NCBI GenBank assembly: GCA_964392615.1
Contig: CAYMRB010000407.1
Coordinates: forward strand, 1-9,226
Direction of reading: 5' to 3'
DNA length: 9,226 nucleotides
Source of the DNA: CAYMRB01 sp964392615
GTDB lineage: Bacteria > Planctomycetota > UBA8108
Below, piece by piece: positions 1-7,252 of this stretch. The position numbers were made by a program, and so were the translations under genes. A model generated the notes under the pieces. The model saw nothing but the letters and a program-made list of their open reading frames with translations, was not told the DNA's origin and made no database searches. Numbering within the stretch: position 1 is the stretch's first letter; each line of letters begins with the position of its first letter.

Positions 1-289
1 GCAGCGAGTGATCCTCGACGACATACACGACGACGCCGTTCGACAGTACGTGCCGGTGCGCGGCGCGGCTCGGCGGCGTGAAGTCGAGGTCGGCGAACTT
101 CAGATCGCGCGGGTGCTGGACGATGTCGTCCGCGTCATCCGCCGCGTTCGCAGTGACAGGGGCGGACGCGTCGGGAACAGGGGCGTCGACGAGAGGCCGT
201 TCGTTCGTCGCGCAACCGACGAGGGCGGCGCTCGCGAGAAGGATCAGTGCTCGGCCGAGCTTCGACAGGGTTCGATCGTTGCGGCGCAT
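1..289 (-). CDS. M16-family (insulinase-type) peptidase, lipoprotein, N-terminal part only
   Basis: The first 96 residues of a protein that runs off the left edge of the window. It opens with MRRNDRTLSKLGRALILLAS, a positively charged start followed by a hydrophobic stretch, and reaches a lipobox LVGC at residues 23-26. It should therefore be a lipid-anchored envelope protein, and Ala at +2 fits outer-membrane sorting. An Ala/Pro/Asp-rich linker follows. Residues 79-96 (HRHVLSNGVVVYVVEDHSL, from about H78) match the first beta-strand of M16 peptidases, which reads roughly hxLxNGhxVxVxED. The start is firm: a Shine-Dalgarno GGGAGG (minus strand, 304-299) lies 9 nt upstream, and the ATG overlaps the TGA of the preceding M16 gene as TGATG, implying translational coupling. 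The HxxEH zinc site would lie beyond the edge, so it cannot be said whether this copy is active or a catalytically dead partner. Confidence 0.85.
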   Translation of the reverse strand, partial: MRRNDRTLSKLGRALILLASAALVGCATNERPLVDAPVPDASAPVTANAADDADDIVQHPRDLKFADLDFTPPSRAAHRHVLSNGVVVYVVEDHSL

Positions 290-2034
290 CACTTCTCGCC
301 TCCCTTCTCGAGCGCGTCCTTCACGGTCGCGATCATCGCTTCGAACAGGGGTTTCTTGTCCTCCGGAACCTGAGCGCTCATCGCCTGGAACTGCGCGAGC
401 GCTTGCTCGAGCTTGCCCCGGTCGGCTTGGGCGACGAAAGCGCGCAGCTGCTTGACCTGCGCGCGGTCCTCCGGAGACAGCTTCGCGAGGATCGGGTCGG
501 CGGCGTCGGCTGCGGCGGCGGCCGGATCTTCCTTCGTGTGGAAGATCAGGACCGAGCGGTTCTCCGGGCGGAAGTACTTCTTCGCGACCCGCTGGATGTC
601 CGCGGCCGTGACGGCCTGCAGGAGTGCCGGATCGGTGTTGATCGTCCGCCAGCCGCGGTTCGCGTCGCGGAAGAGCAGCTGCAAGAGCAGGCTGAAGTTC
701 GAGCGCAGCTTGCGGAACTCGCTCGCCGCGTTCTGGTTCTTGACCTTCTGCAGCTCGCGCTCGCTGACCTCCTTCTCGGCGAGGCCGTCGATCAGCTCGA
801 GGAGGATCTTCTCGACCTCCTCCGGCTCGTGACCGTCGGCCGCGACCGCGGAGAACTGATAGAAGCCCTCGTACTTGCGGCCTTGCTGCGAAGCCGAGGC
901 GGACGTCGCGACCTTTCGCTCCAGGACCAGATCCTTGTAGAGCCGCCCGGTACGTCCGTTCAGGATGTCGGAGAGGAGCACGAGCGCCGGCTCGTCCACA
1001 TGGCCGTCGGCGACCGAGTGGTAGCGGATCGTCACGCGCGGCTTCGTCTCGGCCGACGCGACCATGCGCTTTTCGGCGAGCTGCGGCACCTCGACCGTGC
1101 GCACCGGCGCGGGCTCACGTGCACCGCGCTTCAGGCGGCCGAAGTACCTCTCGGCGAGCGCGATCGCGCGGTCGATCTCGAAGTCGCCGACCAGGCAGCA
1201 GGTCAGGTTGTTCGGCGCGTAATACGTGTCGTAGAACTGGGCGGCCTCCGCTCGCGTGATCGCCTCGACATCGCTCGGCCAACCGATGATCGGCCAGCTG
1301 TATGGCGACGAGCCCCAGAACATCGCCTCGAACTGCTCCTCGTACCGGCCGGTCGGGGTCGACTCGGTGCGCAGGCGACGCTCCTCGCGCACGACGTCGC
1401 GCTCGGAGTAGAACTCACGAAAGACGGGGTTCAGGAGGCGATCGGACTCCATCCAGTACCAGAGCTCGAGCTTGTTGGCCGGAACGTTGATGAAGTAGAT
1501 CGTCAGGTCGTACGTCGTGCCGGCGTTCATGCCCGAGCCGCCGGCGGACGAGTAGACCTTGTCGAACTCGTCCTTGACGAGCACCTTCTTCTGGGACTTC
1601 AGGAGCTCCTCGAATTTCTTGCGCAGCTCCTGGTGCCGCGCGCTGCGCACCGCGGGATCGCGCGCGTCTTCGATCTCGCCGACGCGCAGTCGCCGGGCGA
1701 GATCCTCCTCCTCGCGCGCCATCTCGATCTTGGTCGCGTCGAGCTGGCCGATGATCTCGAGGTCTTTCTCGATGTCGCTCGTGCCGAGCGTGCGCGTCCC
1801 CTTGAACATCATGTGCTCGAAGAGGTGCGCGATGCCGGTGATGCCCGGGCGCTCGTTGACGGAGCCGACCCGCGCGACCCAACCGGCCGCCACGTTCGGG
1901 TCTCCCTTGCGTGGCACGAGCAGGAGCCGCAGACCGTTGTCGAGGACATGCTCGCGGACGTCGACCTGTTGGGCCGGCGCCGCGGACGTCGCGAGGAGGA
2001 TGGCGATCAGAAGCGATGCGCTTGGCTGTTTCAT
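289..2034 (-). CDS. Secreted M16-family zinc metallopeptidase (insulinase family)
   Basis: A 581-residue zinc peptidase predicted to act in the periplasm. From the chosen ATG at 2034, residues 1-21 form a Sec signal peptide (MKQPSASLLIAILLATSAAPA, cleavage before QQ). An in-frame ATG 26 codons upstream (2112) would bury that signal, so it was rejected. The inverted HxxEH zinc motif is HLFEH at residues 70-74. The downstream conserved glutamates are in YSERDVVREE (about E211 and E218), where E218 is the expected third ligand. MNAGTT at 169-174 and NGRTGRLY at 359-366, the latter in the C-terminal half-domain, are also family signatures. Between the zinc motif and MNAGTT lies a charged helical insert (about residues 93-160) that looks like a coiled coil; I recall such inserts in a bacterial M16 subgroup. 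The last ~80 residues are an extra Ala/Lys/Glu-rich helical tail. It is followed directly by a second M16 gene, so the two products may work as a pair. The start has only a weak purine run (GAGAGAG) next to the ATG. Confidence 0.93.
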   Translation of the reverse strand: MKQPSASLLIAILLATSAAPAQQVDVREHVLDNGLRLLLVPRKGDPNVAAGWVARVGSVNERPGITGIAHLFEHMMFKGTRTLGTSDIEKDLEIIGQLDATKIEMAREEEDLARRLRVGEIEDARDPAVRSARHQELRKKFEELLKSQKKVLVKDEFDKVYSSAGGSGMNAGTTYDLTIYFINVPANKLELWYWMESDRLLNPVFREFYSERDVVREERRLRTESTPTGRYEEQFEAMFWGSSPYSWPIIGWPSDVEAITRAEAAQFYDTYYAPNNLTCCLVGDFEIDRAIALAERYFGRLKRGAREPAPVRTVEVPQLAEKRMVASAETKPRVTIRYHSVADGHVDEPALVLLSDILNGRTGRLYKDLVLERKVATSASASQQGRKYEGFYQFSAVAADGHEPEEVEKILLELIDGLAEKEVSERELQKVKNQNAASEFRKLRSNFSLLLQLLFRDANRGWRTINTDPALLQAVTAADIQRVAKKYFRPENRSVLIFHTKEDPAAAAADAADPILAKLSPEDRAQVKQLRAFVAQADRGKLEQALAQFQAMSAQVPEDKKPLFEAMIATVKDALEKGGEK

Positions 2035-2076
2035 CTCTCTCGTCTTCACGTTCCGTGGTTGGTCCAGAAACGAAAC

Positions 2077-2106
2077 ACCCCGACGGGCCGGTCGGCACGT
2101 CGGGGT
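2077..2106 (-). terminator. Rho-independent terminator after rpsD
   Basis: On the minus strand, ACCCCGAC pairs perfectly with GTCGGGGT (8 bp, plus-strand arms 2077-2084 and 2099-2106, 14-nt loop with some inner pairing). Reading leftward it is followed by the T-rich TGTTTCGTTTCTGG (2076-2063). It lies 88 bases past the S4 stop codon and 43 bases before the M16 start, so it most likely ends the cluster that finishes with S4. The M16 gene would then need its own promoter in or just upstream of this segment. Confidence 0.7.
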
Positions 2107-2193
2107 ATGCATTCTATCCAGTTTCGACGTCTGATGCCGGCGGAGTGACGGAATGAAGATCCTCTCCTTCCCCCGGCGACGATCCGCTGCCGC

Positions 2194-2805
2194 TTAGCGG
2201 CTCAAGAACTCGACGACGATGTTGATGTTGATCGGCAGGCTCACGTCTTCCTTGTCGGGGAGACGGACCACCTTGAACAGGAGCTCCTTCTCCTCGACCG
2301 CGAGGAAACCCGCGTCGGTGCGGTCGAAGCCCTGCCGCAACTCGGAGTAGTTCTTCTTCAGGTTCTCGCGCGGACGGACCTGGACGACATCGCCTTCGCG
2401 GACGACGTAGCTCGGGACGTCCATGCGCCTGCCGTTGACGGTGAAGTGCCCGTGGGCCACCGCCTGGCGTGCTTGGGCGCGCGTGCGAGCGAAGCCGGCG
2501 CGCCAGACGACGTTGTCGAGGCGGCGCTCGCAGAAGTGCAGCAGGTTCTCACCTTTGTTGCCGCCCTGCTTCTTCGCCATCGCGAAGAAGCGCAGGAGCT
2601 GGCGCTGGCTCAATCCGTAGTAGTGACGGATCTTCTGCTTCTCCATCAGCGCCTTCGCGTAGTCGGTCGGGCGGCGTCGACGGGTCGGCTGCTTGCCGGG
2701 GGGCTGCGGGCGACGGTGGGTGGCGCGGAGCGCACCGCCCGAGTCGTAGATGTCCTGCCCGAGTCGGCGATTGATCCGGGCCTTGGGGCCGATGTAGTGT
2801 CCCAT
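2194..2805 (-). CDS. rpsD: 30S ribosomal protein S4
   Basis: A 203-residue S4, close to the family's usual ~200-206. S4 is a primary 16S rRNA-binding protein that starts assembly of the 30S body. The N-terminal domain begins MGHYIGPKARINRRLG and carries a basic PGKQPTRRRRP stretch and the EKQKIRHYYGL motif (55-65). The S4 RNA-binding fold runs from about residue 94 to 155: ERRLDNVVWRAGFARTRAQA, then HGHFTVNGRRMDVPSYVV and REGDVVQVR. It ends in the family-typical VVEFLSR. The zinc-binding Cys cluster of some S4 proteins is absent. The ATG at 2805 is chosen because homology starts there and GGAGAT lies 9 nt upstream (2820-2815); the frame stays open far upstream only by chance. The gene stands outside the rpsM-rpsK-rpoA cluster seen in many bacteria, 142 bases after a HAD phosphatase gene. 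That spacer has no obvious terminator, so read-through from upstream is plausible. Confidence 0.97.
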   Translation of the reverse strand: MGHYIGPKARINRRLGQDIYDSGGALRATHRRPQPPGKQPTRRRRPTDYAKALMEKQKIRHYYGLSQRQLLRFFAMAKKQGGNKGENLLHFCERRLDNVVWRAGFARTRAQARQAVAHGHFTVNGRRMDVPSYVVREGDVVQVRPRENLKKNYSELRQGFDRTDAGFLAVEEKELLFKVVRLPDKEDVSLPININIVVEFLSR

Positions 2806-2947
2806 GTACGGTTGATCTCCGCGGCGAGCGCGGCTCGTCGTGGCGCTGAAGAGTGCTGAAAACGGCGCTGCCGCGCGAGCTACCGGGCAGCCCGCGTCCC
2901 CAGACGCCGAAGGGAAGCGACTAAGAGACCCGGATCGACCGGCGATT

Positions 2948-3559
2948 TCAAGGGGTTTTTCGTCCGGATGTGGTGGGTTTCTCGCTGGCCGGGAAGACGA
3001 CGTCGAGGAGCTCGTCGAGGCCGTCGACGACCACGTCGGCGAGGTTTTCGAAGCCGTCCGACGCCGGGCCCCGCAGCAGGACGGCCGTCGCGCCCGCGGC
3101 CCGGGCGGCCTCGAGGTCGAACCGGTAGTCGCCGACGACGAGCGCCGCGCCCGGCGGCACGTCCAGGGCCTCGCAGAGGTCGAGCACCGGGTCCGGGAGC
3201 GGCTTCGTCGGGCCATCCTCGCGCGTGCGGAGCGCGTCGAAGCGCAGCCCGTGGATTTGCAGGACGGTCTCGAGCGAGCGGCGGGTATTGCGGGTCAGGA
3301 TCGCCGTGCGAACGCCGCCGCGCTCGAGGGCTCGGACGACCTCGTGCGCGCCGGGCCGCAGCCGCGACTCGCGCGCGGCGCGGTCCTCATGGTCGCCCAG
3401 AATCCGCTCGGCGCGGCGGCGCCCGGCCGCATCGAGCGATTCGAGGGCCTCGAGAATCGGACCGTCGACCCCGATCTCCCGACGGATCGCGTCGAAATCG
3501 AGTACGGGCTCCGTTAGCGTGCCGTCGAGATCGAAGATCACGGCCCGGACGTCGCTCAT
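2948..3559 (-). CDS. HAD-superfamily hydrolase, phosphoglycolate-phosphatase-like (subfamily IA)
   Basis: A 203-residue cytoplasmic phosphatase of the haloacid dehalogenase superfamily. Motif I is FDLDGT at residues 9-14, with nucleophile D10 and acid/base D12. A small helical cap follows (about 20-65). Motif II is ILTRN (87-91, T89), motif III is K119 in PTKPLPDP, and motif IV is GDYRFD (143-148) with metal-binding D144 and D148. This order and the short helical cap place it among the Gph/beta-phosphoglucomutase-like enzymes, but the substrate cannot be read from the sequence. The ATG overlaps the TGA of the upstream gene as ATGA, and GAGG lies 7 nt before it (3570-3567), so the start is well supported and translation is probably coupled. 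The last ~15 residues (ASEKPTTSGRKTP) look like a disordered tail. Confidence 0.92.
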   Translation of the reverse strand: MSDVRAVIFDLDGTLTEPVLDFDAIRREIGVDGPILEALESLDAAGRRRAERILGDHEDRAARESRLRPGAHEVVRALERGGVRTAILTRNTRRSLETVLQIHGLRFDALRTREDGPTKPLPDPVLDLCEALDVPPGAALVVGDYRFDLEAARAAGATAVLLRGPASDGFENLADVVVDGLDELLDVVFPASEKPTTSGRKTP

Positions 3560-4908
3560 GATTCCGCCTCGGCGCCGTCGGCCTCGCCCGTGTCCGTCTC
3601 CCTCTCCGTCTCCGTCTCCGCCGCGGGGCTCTCCACCGGGGTTTCCGGTTCCGCCGACGCCGCGGGCTGCGTCCCGGCGTCGAGCTCGGATCGCTTGACG
3701 AGGCCGAGGGTGTAGTGGAGCAGGTCGCCCTTCTGCCGCGAGGTGTCGAGAAGCGCGGTGAAGTCGCCGACGCCCTCGCACAGGCGCAGCAGGGACGGGG
3801 CGAGCGTCAACGGCTGCTCGGAGTCCCCCAGGAGCACGAGGAACGACTCGATCGCCTCCCCGCCGCGTCCGACTCGGTGGAGCAGCGACACGAGCACCTC
3901 GGCGCAGAACAGGCCGTGATCCGGATCGCCGCTGTAACGCTCTGCCTTCGACCGGAAATAGCGGGCGGCGCCGTCGACTCCCTCGTCGAGCAGCGCGCGC
4001 AAGTAGATGCGGTAGTCGTTGTAGAAGTCGTCGAACGGGGGGCGTTCCTCGCTGTGGAAGTCGCGCGAGAGCTGGCGTCCGTAGTCGCACATCTCGACCG
4101 CGCGCGCGATCGACCCGCGGTCCTCGACGGTCGCCGCAACGCGGATGCACGCCTGCAGGTGAGACACGTCGACGTGGTATCCCATGCTGTCGAACAGCCA
4201 CTTGCGGTCCGCGATCAGCTCGGTGACCGTCGCGCCGTCGGGAGGCTCCCGGGCAGGATCGTGGGTCGACCCGGGGTCGGGGTCGGGGTCGTGGGACGAA
4301 CCGTGGTGCTCGATGTCGGATCGAATGCCGCTGTGCAGCTCGCCCCAGAGCTGATCGATCAGCATCTTCGCGCACGCCTCGCGTATGGCTCCCTTGTGCG
4401 GGAACTGGTGCTCGATCGTCGTGACCGCGCGGCACGTGCCGTACTGGCTGAGAATCAGCTCGTAGCCGCGTCGTGGATTGGCGCCCTGGTTGAACGCGAT
4501 GTCGACGATGGCGTCGAGGTCGTTCGATCCATCGTCGTCATACGTGATCTCCTCGGGCGGCTCCCACGCGTCGATCGCGTCGGCGACGCTCTCGGGTTCA
4601 TCGATAGCGCGGAAGTACGGCCACGCACCGGCGATGTCACCGCGCTCGAGGAACAGCCCGCCGACCTTGCGGCAGACCTCGACGTAGTAGTCCTCGACGT
4701 CTTCCTGATGCTCGACCGGGATGTCCTTGATCGAGTCCGTGCCCTCGAGAGGCAAGTGCAGCTCGTGACGCTTTCGCATCAGCAGCGCTTCGAAAAGCTG
4801 CGGCAACAGCCCTTCGCGTTCGAAGGTCTCGATGAGCTCTTGGAGGGTTTCGCGTGCGCCGCGCGAGTCGATCGTCGCGTCCAGGCAGTCGAAGTGTCGG
4901 GGGTCCAC
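3556..4908 (-). CDS. Conserved helical protein of unknown function (planctomycete-type)
   Basis: A 450-residue protein without a recognised catalytic motif, signal peptide or membrane segment, so probably cytoplasmic. It is largely alpha-helical. Segments such as LFLERGDIAGAWPYFRAI (86-102) and YDYGRQL-like helices further on look like TPR/solenoid repeats. Conserved-looking landmarks are LFEALLMRKRHEL (38-50), NPRRGYELIL (144-153) and FYNDYRIYLRALLDEGVD (295-312). I recall similar hypothetical proteins from planctomycetes but know no function. Two low-complexity stretches stand out: His/Asp/Pro residues 201-222 (DPDPDP encoded by three GGGGTC hexamers at 4273-4290) and an acidic tail from 411 rich in Glu/Thr/Ala. 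The start is a GTG at 4908: no other in-frame start exists before an upstream stop at 4957-4959, and no Shine-Dalgarno is visible, so the exact start is less certain. It overlaps the HAD gene by 4 nt (ATGA), suggesting a shared operon with the phosphatase and perhaps S4. Confidence 0.85.
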   Translation of the reverse strand: MDPRHFDCLDATIDSRGARETLQELIETFEREGLLPQLFEALLMRKRHELHLPLEGTDSIKDIPVEHQEDVEDYYVEVCRKVGGLFLERGDIAGAWPYFRAIDEPESVADAIDAWEPPEEITYDDDGSNDLDAIVDIAFNQGANPRRGYELILSQYGTCRAVTTIEHQFPHKGAIREACAKMLIDQLWGELHSGIRSDIEHHGSSHDPDPDPGSTHDPAREPPDGATVTELIADRKWLFDSMGYHVDVSHLQACIRVAATVEDRGSIARAVEMCDYGRQLSRDFHSEERPPFDDFYNDYRIYLRALLDEGVDGAARYFRSKAERYSGDPDHGLFCAEVLVSLLHRVGRGGEAIESFLVLLGDSEQPLTLAPSLLRLCEGVGDFTALLDTSRQKGDLLHYTLGLVKRSELDAGTQPAASAEPETPVESPAAETETERETDTGEADGAEAES

Positions 4909-4932
4909 AGCAGGAGATCTCGTGGCGTTGCG

Positions 4933-4994
4933 GGCGTGTGGGTCAGCAGCCGTCTCTCAACGGACGGCCCGAGGCGGAGCGAGCCAAACACGCC
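4933..4994. repeat. Nested inverted repeat in the divergent spacer before gltA
   Basis: In the 216-base spacer between the unknown protein (minus) and gltA (plus), GGCGTGT (4933-4939) pairs exactly with ACACGCC (4988-4994). Inside it, GCCGTC (4949-4954) pairs exactly with GACGGC (4963-4968) across an 8-nt loop. In minus-strand RNA this would form a structured leader ending about 25 nt before the GTG start of the unknown gene. It could equally be chance in GC-rich DNA or an operator. No gene is seen in this spacer. Confidence 0.35.
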
Positions 4995-5068
4995 AAGCTA
5001 ACCGAGGAACGGCGGTGAAGGAAGACCCGGGCAAGAGCGCGGCTCGAGTGGCCGGATCGCGCACCATC

Positions 5069-5097
5069 TGGCCTTTTTCGCCCATTTCCGTTATGAT
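5069..5097 (+). promoter_or_regulatory. Candidate sigma-70-type promoter for gltA
   Basis: TATGAT (5092-5097) matches five of six positions of the -10 consensus and sits in a locally AT-richer stretch of an otherwise GC-rich spacer. A poor -35 match (CTGGCC or TGGCCT, about 5068-5074) lies at 17-18 bp spacing. Transcription would start near 5104, leaving a leader of only about 20 nt before the gltA ATG. Confidence 0.4.
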
Positions 5098-5124
5098 GAC
5101 AGGTTCTCCTATTCGCCCCATAGT

Positions 5125-6408
5125 ATGGCCTATAGCATGCCCAAAGACGCTGTCACGATCACCGACCATCGTACCGGCAAGTCTTACGACATCGATTTAC
5201 GCGCCGGAACGCTGCCGGCAACGGCGCTGCGCCAGATCAAGACCGACGCGGACGACTTCGGTCTCATGAGCTACGATCCGGCGTTCTTGAACACGGCGTC
5301 GTGCAAGAGCGCTATCACGTATATCGATGGCGATCGCGGCATCCTCGAGTACCGCGGCTATCCGATCGAGCAGCTCGCGGAGAAGAGCACGTTTCTCGAT
5401 GTCGCGTATCTCCTTCTCAACGGAGAGCTGCCGACCGAGGCGGAGCGGGGCGAGTGGACCGGGACCATCACGCCCCGCATGATGGTCCACAAGAACATCA
5501 AGCAGTTCATGAACGGGTTTCTGTACGACGCCCATATCATGGGCATGCTCGTCAGCGCCCTGGCTGCGATGTCCACGTTCTTTCCGGACGCGAAGAACAT
5601 CCACGAGGAGGACTCGCGCCGGCTGCAGATCTCTCGTCTGTTGAGCAAGATCCCGACGCTCGCCGCGTATGCGTATCGGCACACCGTGGGATTGCCGTAT
5701 CCGGAGCCCGACCCGGACCTGTCGTACTCGGGCAACTTCCTGAAGATGGTCTTCCGGCGCAACGAGCCGCGCTATGAGCCGCATCCCGTGCTCGAGCACG
5801 CGTTGGACGTGCTCTTCATACTGCACGCGGATCACGAGCAGAACTGCTCGACGAACGCGATGCGCAGCGTCGGCAGCGCGCACGCCGATCCGTATAGCGC
5901 GATGGCCGCGGCTACCGCCGCCCTCTATGGCCCGCTGCACGGTGGGGCCAACGAAGCCGTTCTCCGGATGCTGCGCGAGATCGGCAGCAAGAAGCACATC
6001 CCGGCGTTCATCCACCGCGTCAAGGAAGGCGAGACGCGGCTGATGGGCTTCGGGCATCGCGTGTACAAGAACTACGACCCGCGCGCGAAGATCATCAAGC
6101 GGCTCGCCGACGAGGTCTTCGAGGTGCAGGGCTCGAGTCGGCTTCTCGATATCGCGCTCGAGCTCGAGCGGATCGCGCTCGAGGACGAGTACTTCGTCTC
6201 CCGCCGTCTGTACCCGAACGTCGACTTCTACTCGGGGCTGATCTATCAATCGATGGGCTTTCCCGTCGCGATGTTCCCGGTGCTGTTCGCGATCGGACGC
6301 GCCGCGGGCTGGCTCGCGCAGTGGAACGAGATGCTGAACGACTCCGAGCAGCGCATCGCGCGACCGCGTCAGGTGTACATCGGGTCGCAGCGTCGGGACG
6401 TGCCGTAG
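5125..6408 (+). CDS. gltA: Citrate synthase
   Basis: A 427-residue citrate synthase, which condenses acetyl-CoA with oxaloacetate as the first step of the TCA cycle in the cytoplasm. The three catalytic residues are present: H272 in GPLHGGANEAV, H311 in GFGHRVYKNYDPRA and D367 in PNVDFYSGLIY. The oxaloacetate-site segment LHADHEQNCSTN (H237 among its histidines) and the late arginines R392 (GRAAGW) and the RPRQ motif (413-416) are also intact. The N-terminal half has DGDRGILEYRGYPIEQLAE (68-86) and YLLLNGELPT, typical of the long bacterial (GltA-type) enzymes, and the length equals that class. Whether it is NADH-regulated cannot be told. The start is slightly ambiguous: ATG at 5125 or a second ATG at 5137 (residue 5). 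Neither has a clear Shine-Dalgarno, and the leader is short. It is a single-gene unit, divergent from the unknown gene on its left and convergent with the M48 peptidase on its right, 43 bases apart. Confidence 0.98.
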   Translation: MAYSMPKDAVTITDHRTGKSYDIDLRAGTLPATALRQIKTDADDFGLMSYDPAFLNTASCKSAITYIDGDRGILEYRGYPIEQLAEKSTFLDVAYLLLNGELPTEAERGEWTGTITPRMMVHKNIKQFMNGFLYDAHIMGMLVSALAAMSTFFPDAKNIHEEDSRRLQISRLLSKIPTLAAYAYRHTVGLPYPEPDPDLSYSGNFLKMVFRRNEPRYEPHPVLEHALDVLFILHADHEQNCSTNAMRSVGSAHADPYSAMAAATAALYGPLHGGANEAVLRMLREIGSKKHIPAFIHRVKEGETRLMGFGHRVYKNYDPRAKIIKRLADEVFEVQGSSRLLDIALELERIALEDEYFVSRRLYPNVDFYSGLIYQSMGFPVAMFPVLFAIGRAAGWLAQWNEMLNDSEQRIARPRQVYIGSQRRDVP

Positions 6409-6451
6409 CAGCCTTTCTGCTCGACCGGACCGCCTGTATCAACGGGGGCTG

Positions 6452-7252
6452 TCAGCCGAAGTGGTTCCGCAGCCGCTCGATCCGCTCCGGTAGCGGTGGA
6501 TGGCTCTGCAGGTACTGCAGGATCTCCCAGAGCGGGCTGTCGGAGTTCGGAGCCTGCGCGAGAAACACCGCGAGGGCCCTGCCGAGCCCGGCGGGGTCGT
6601 AGCCGGCCTTGCGGGCCAGTCGCGCTCCCTCGAGGTCGGCCTCGAACTCCTGGTCCTGGCGGTAGCCGGAGACGAGGAGGTCCTGGAACGTCGACGTGAC
6701 GTGGCCGAGGATCGGGCCGCCGAGCCGCAGCAGGCGAGAGCCCGTCCGCGCCGCCAGGCGCGCCGCCGATTGGTGGAGCGCATGGCGTCGATCGACGTGC
6801 AGGATCTCGTGTCCGATGATGCCGGCCAGGGCGTCCGTGTCGTCGCCGCAAAGCTCGACCAGCGGACGCGTGACGAGGACGTTGCCCCCCGGGATCGCGA
6901 ATGCGTTCGGGGCGTCCGCCTCGACGACGCGGAAGCGATACGGGATCTCGCGACGCATCGCATGAAACGCGAGACGCTCGCCGATCGCCGCCACCTGGCG
7001 GTCGAGCGCGGCGTCCGCGCAGGGAGGGTGCGTCGCGAGCGTCTTCGCGAGGACCAGCTCTCCCGCTCGGACCTCGTAGCGCGCCAGCGGGCTGCCGGGC
7101 TCCTCCTGTCCGGTGACCAGCTCGCGGCCGAGGCGACCCGCCGTTCCGGTCGACCGCCCCAAGCCGCCGAGCCACTTCGGCAGGAGCTTCGGGAACATCA
7201 TCGCAAGCAATAGGGCGACGACGATCGCGACGACGAGGAGCTTGATGATCAT
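6452..7252 (-). CDS. Membrane-anchored M48-family zinc metallopeptidase
   Basis: A 266-residue peptidase with one N-terminal membrane segment (about residues 3-20, MIIKLLVVAIVVALLLAMMF) that should tether the catalytic domain to the inner membrane; topology is inferred. The zinc site is HEILH at 148-152, with the third ligand most likely E202 in QDQEFEAD (201-206), the ExxAD signature of M48. Family landmarks around it are NAFAIPGGNVLVTRPLVE (116-133), which precedes the active site, and AGYDP (216-220). SHPPLPERIERL near the C-terminus corresponds to the conserved HPxxxxRI element. It resembles the soluble-domain M48 group (BepA/LoiP/Oma1-like) more than multi-pass HtpX. The target is unknown; envelope protein quality control is the usual role of such enzymes. 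The ATG at 7252 has no Shine-Dalgarno. The promoter must lie in the long divergent spacer to its right. Confidence 0.93.
   Translation of the reverse strand: MIIKLLVVAIVVALLLAMMFPKLLPKWLGGLGRSTGTAGRLGRELVTGQEEPGSPLARYEVRAGELVLAKTLATHPPCADAALDRQVAAIGERLAFHAMRREIPYRFRVVEADAPNAFAIPGGNVLVTRPLVELCGDDTDALAGIIGHEILHVDRRHALHQSAARLAARTGSRLLRLGGPILGHVTSTFQDLLVSGYRQDQEFEADLEGARLARKAGYDPAGLGRALAVFLAQAPNSDSPLWEILQYLQSHPPLPERIERLRNHFG

Noticed and set aside
2111..2116. A -10-like TAGAAT on the minus strand before the M16 gene
   Set aside because: No -35 partner at 16-18 bp, and the transcript would start inside the S4 terminator stem; not enough to call a promoter.
247..2148. A 633-codon open frame on the plus strand opposite the M16 gene
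   Set aside because: It is the antisense shadow of a gene with clear zinc motifs. Its translation is Arg/Leu/Val-rich without any recognisable domain, as expected in GC-rich DNA.
2806..3216. N-terminal extension of the S4 frame
   Set aside because: S4 homology begins at the ATG at 2805 with its own ribosome site, and the extension overlaps the HAD gene in another frame.
3715..5001. A 428-codon plus-strand frame opposite the unknown helical protein
   Set aside because: The minus-strand frame has natural protein composition, helical repeats and a coupled overlap with the HAD gene. The plus frame is a low-complexity Val/Arg/Leu shadow.
5197..6249. A 350-codon open frame on the minus strand inside citrate synthase
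   Set aside because: It lies wholly antisense to an unmistakable gltA with all catalytic residues, and has no family features.
6407..6421. Small hairpin AGCAG/CTGCT at the end of gltA as a terminator
   Set aside because: Only 5 bp with no T-run, partly inside the stop codon; too weak to call.
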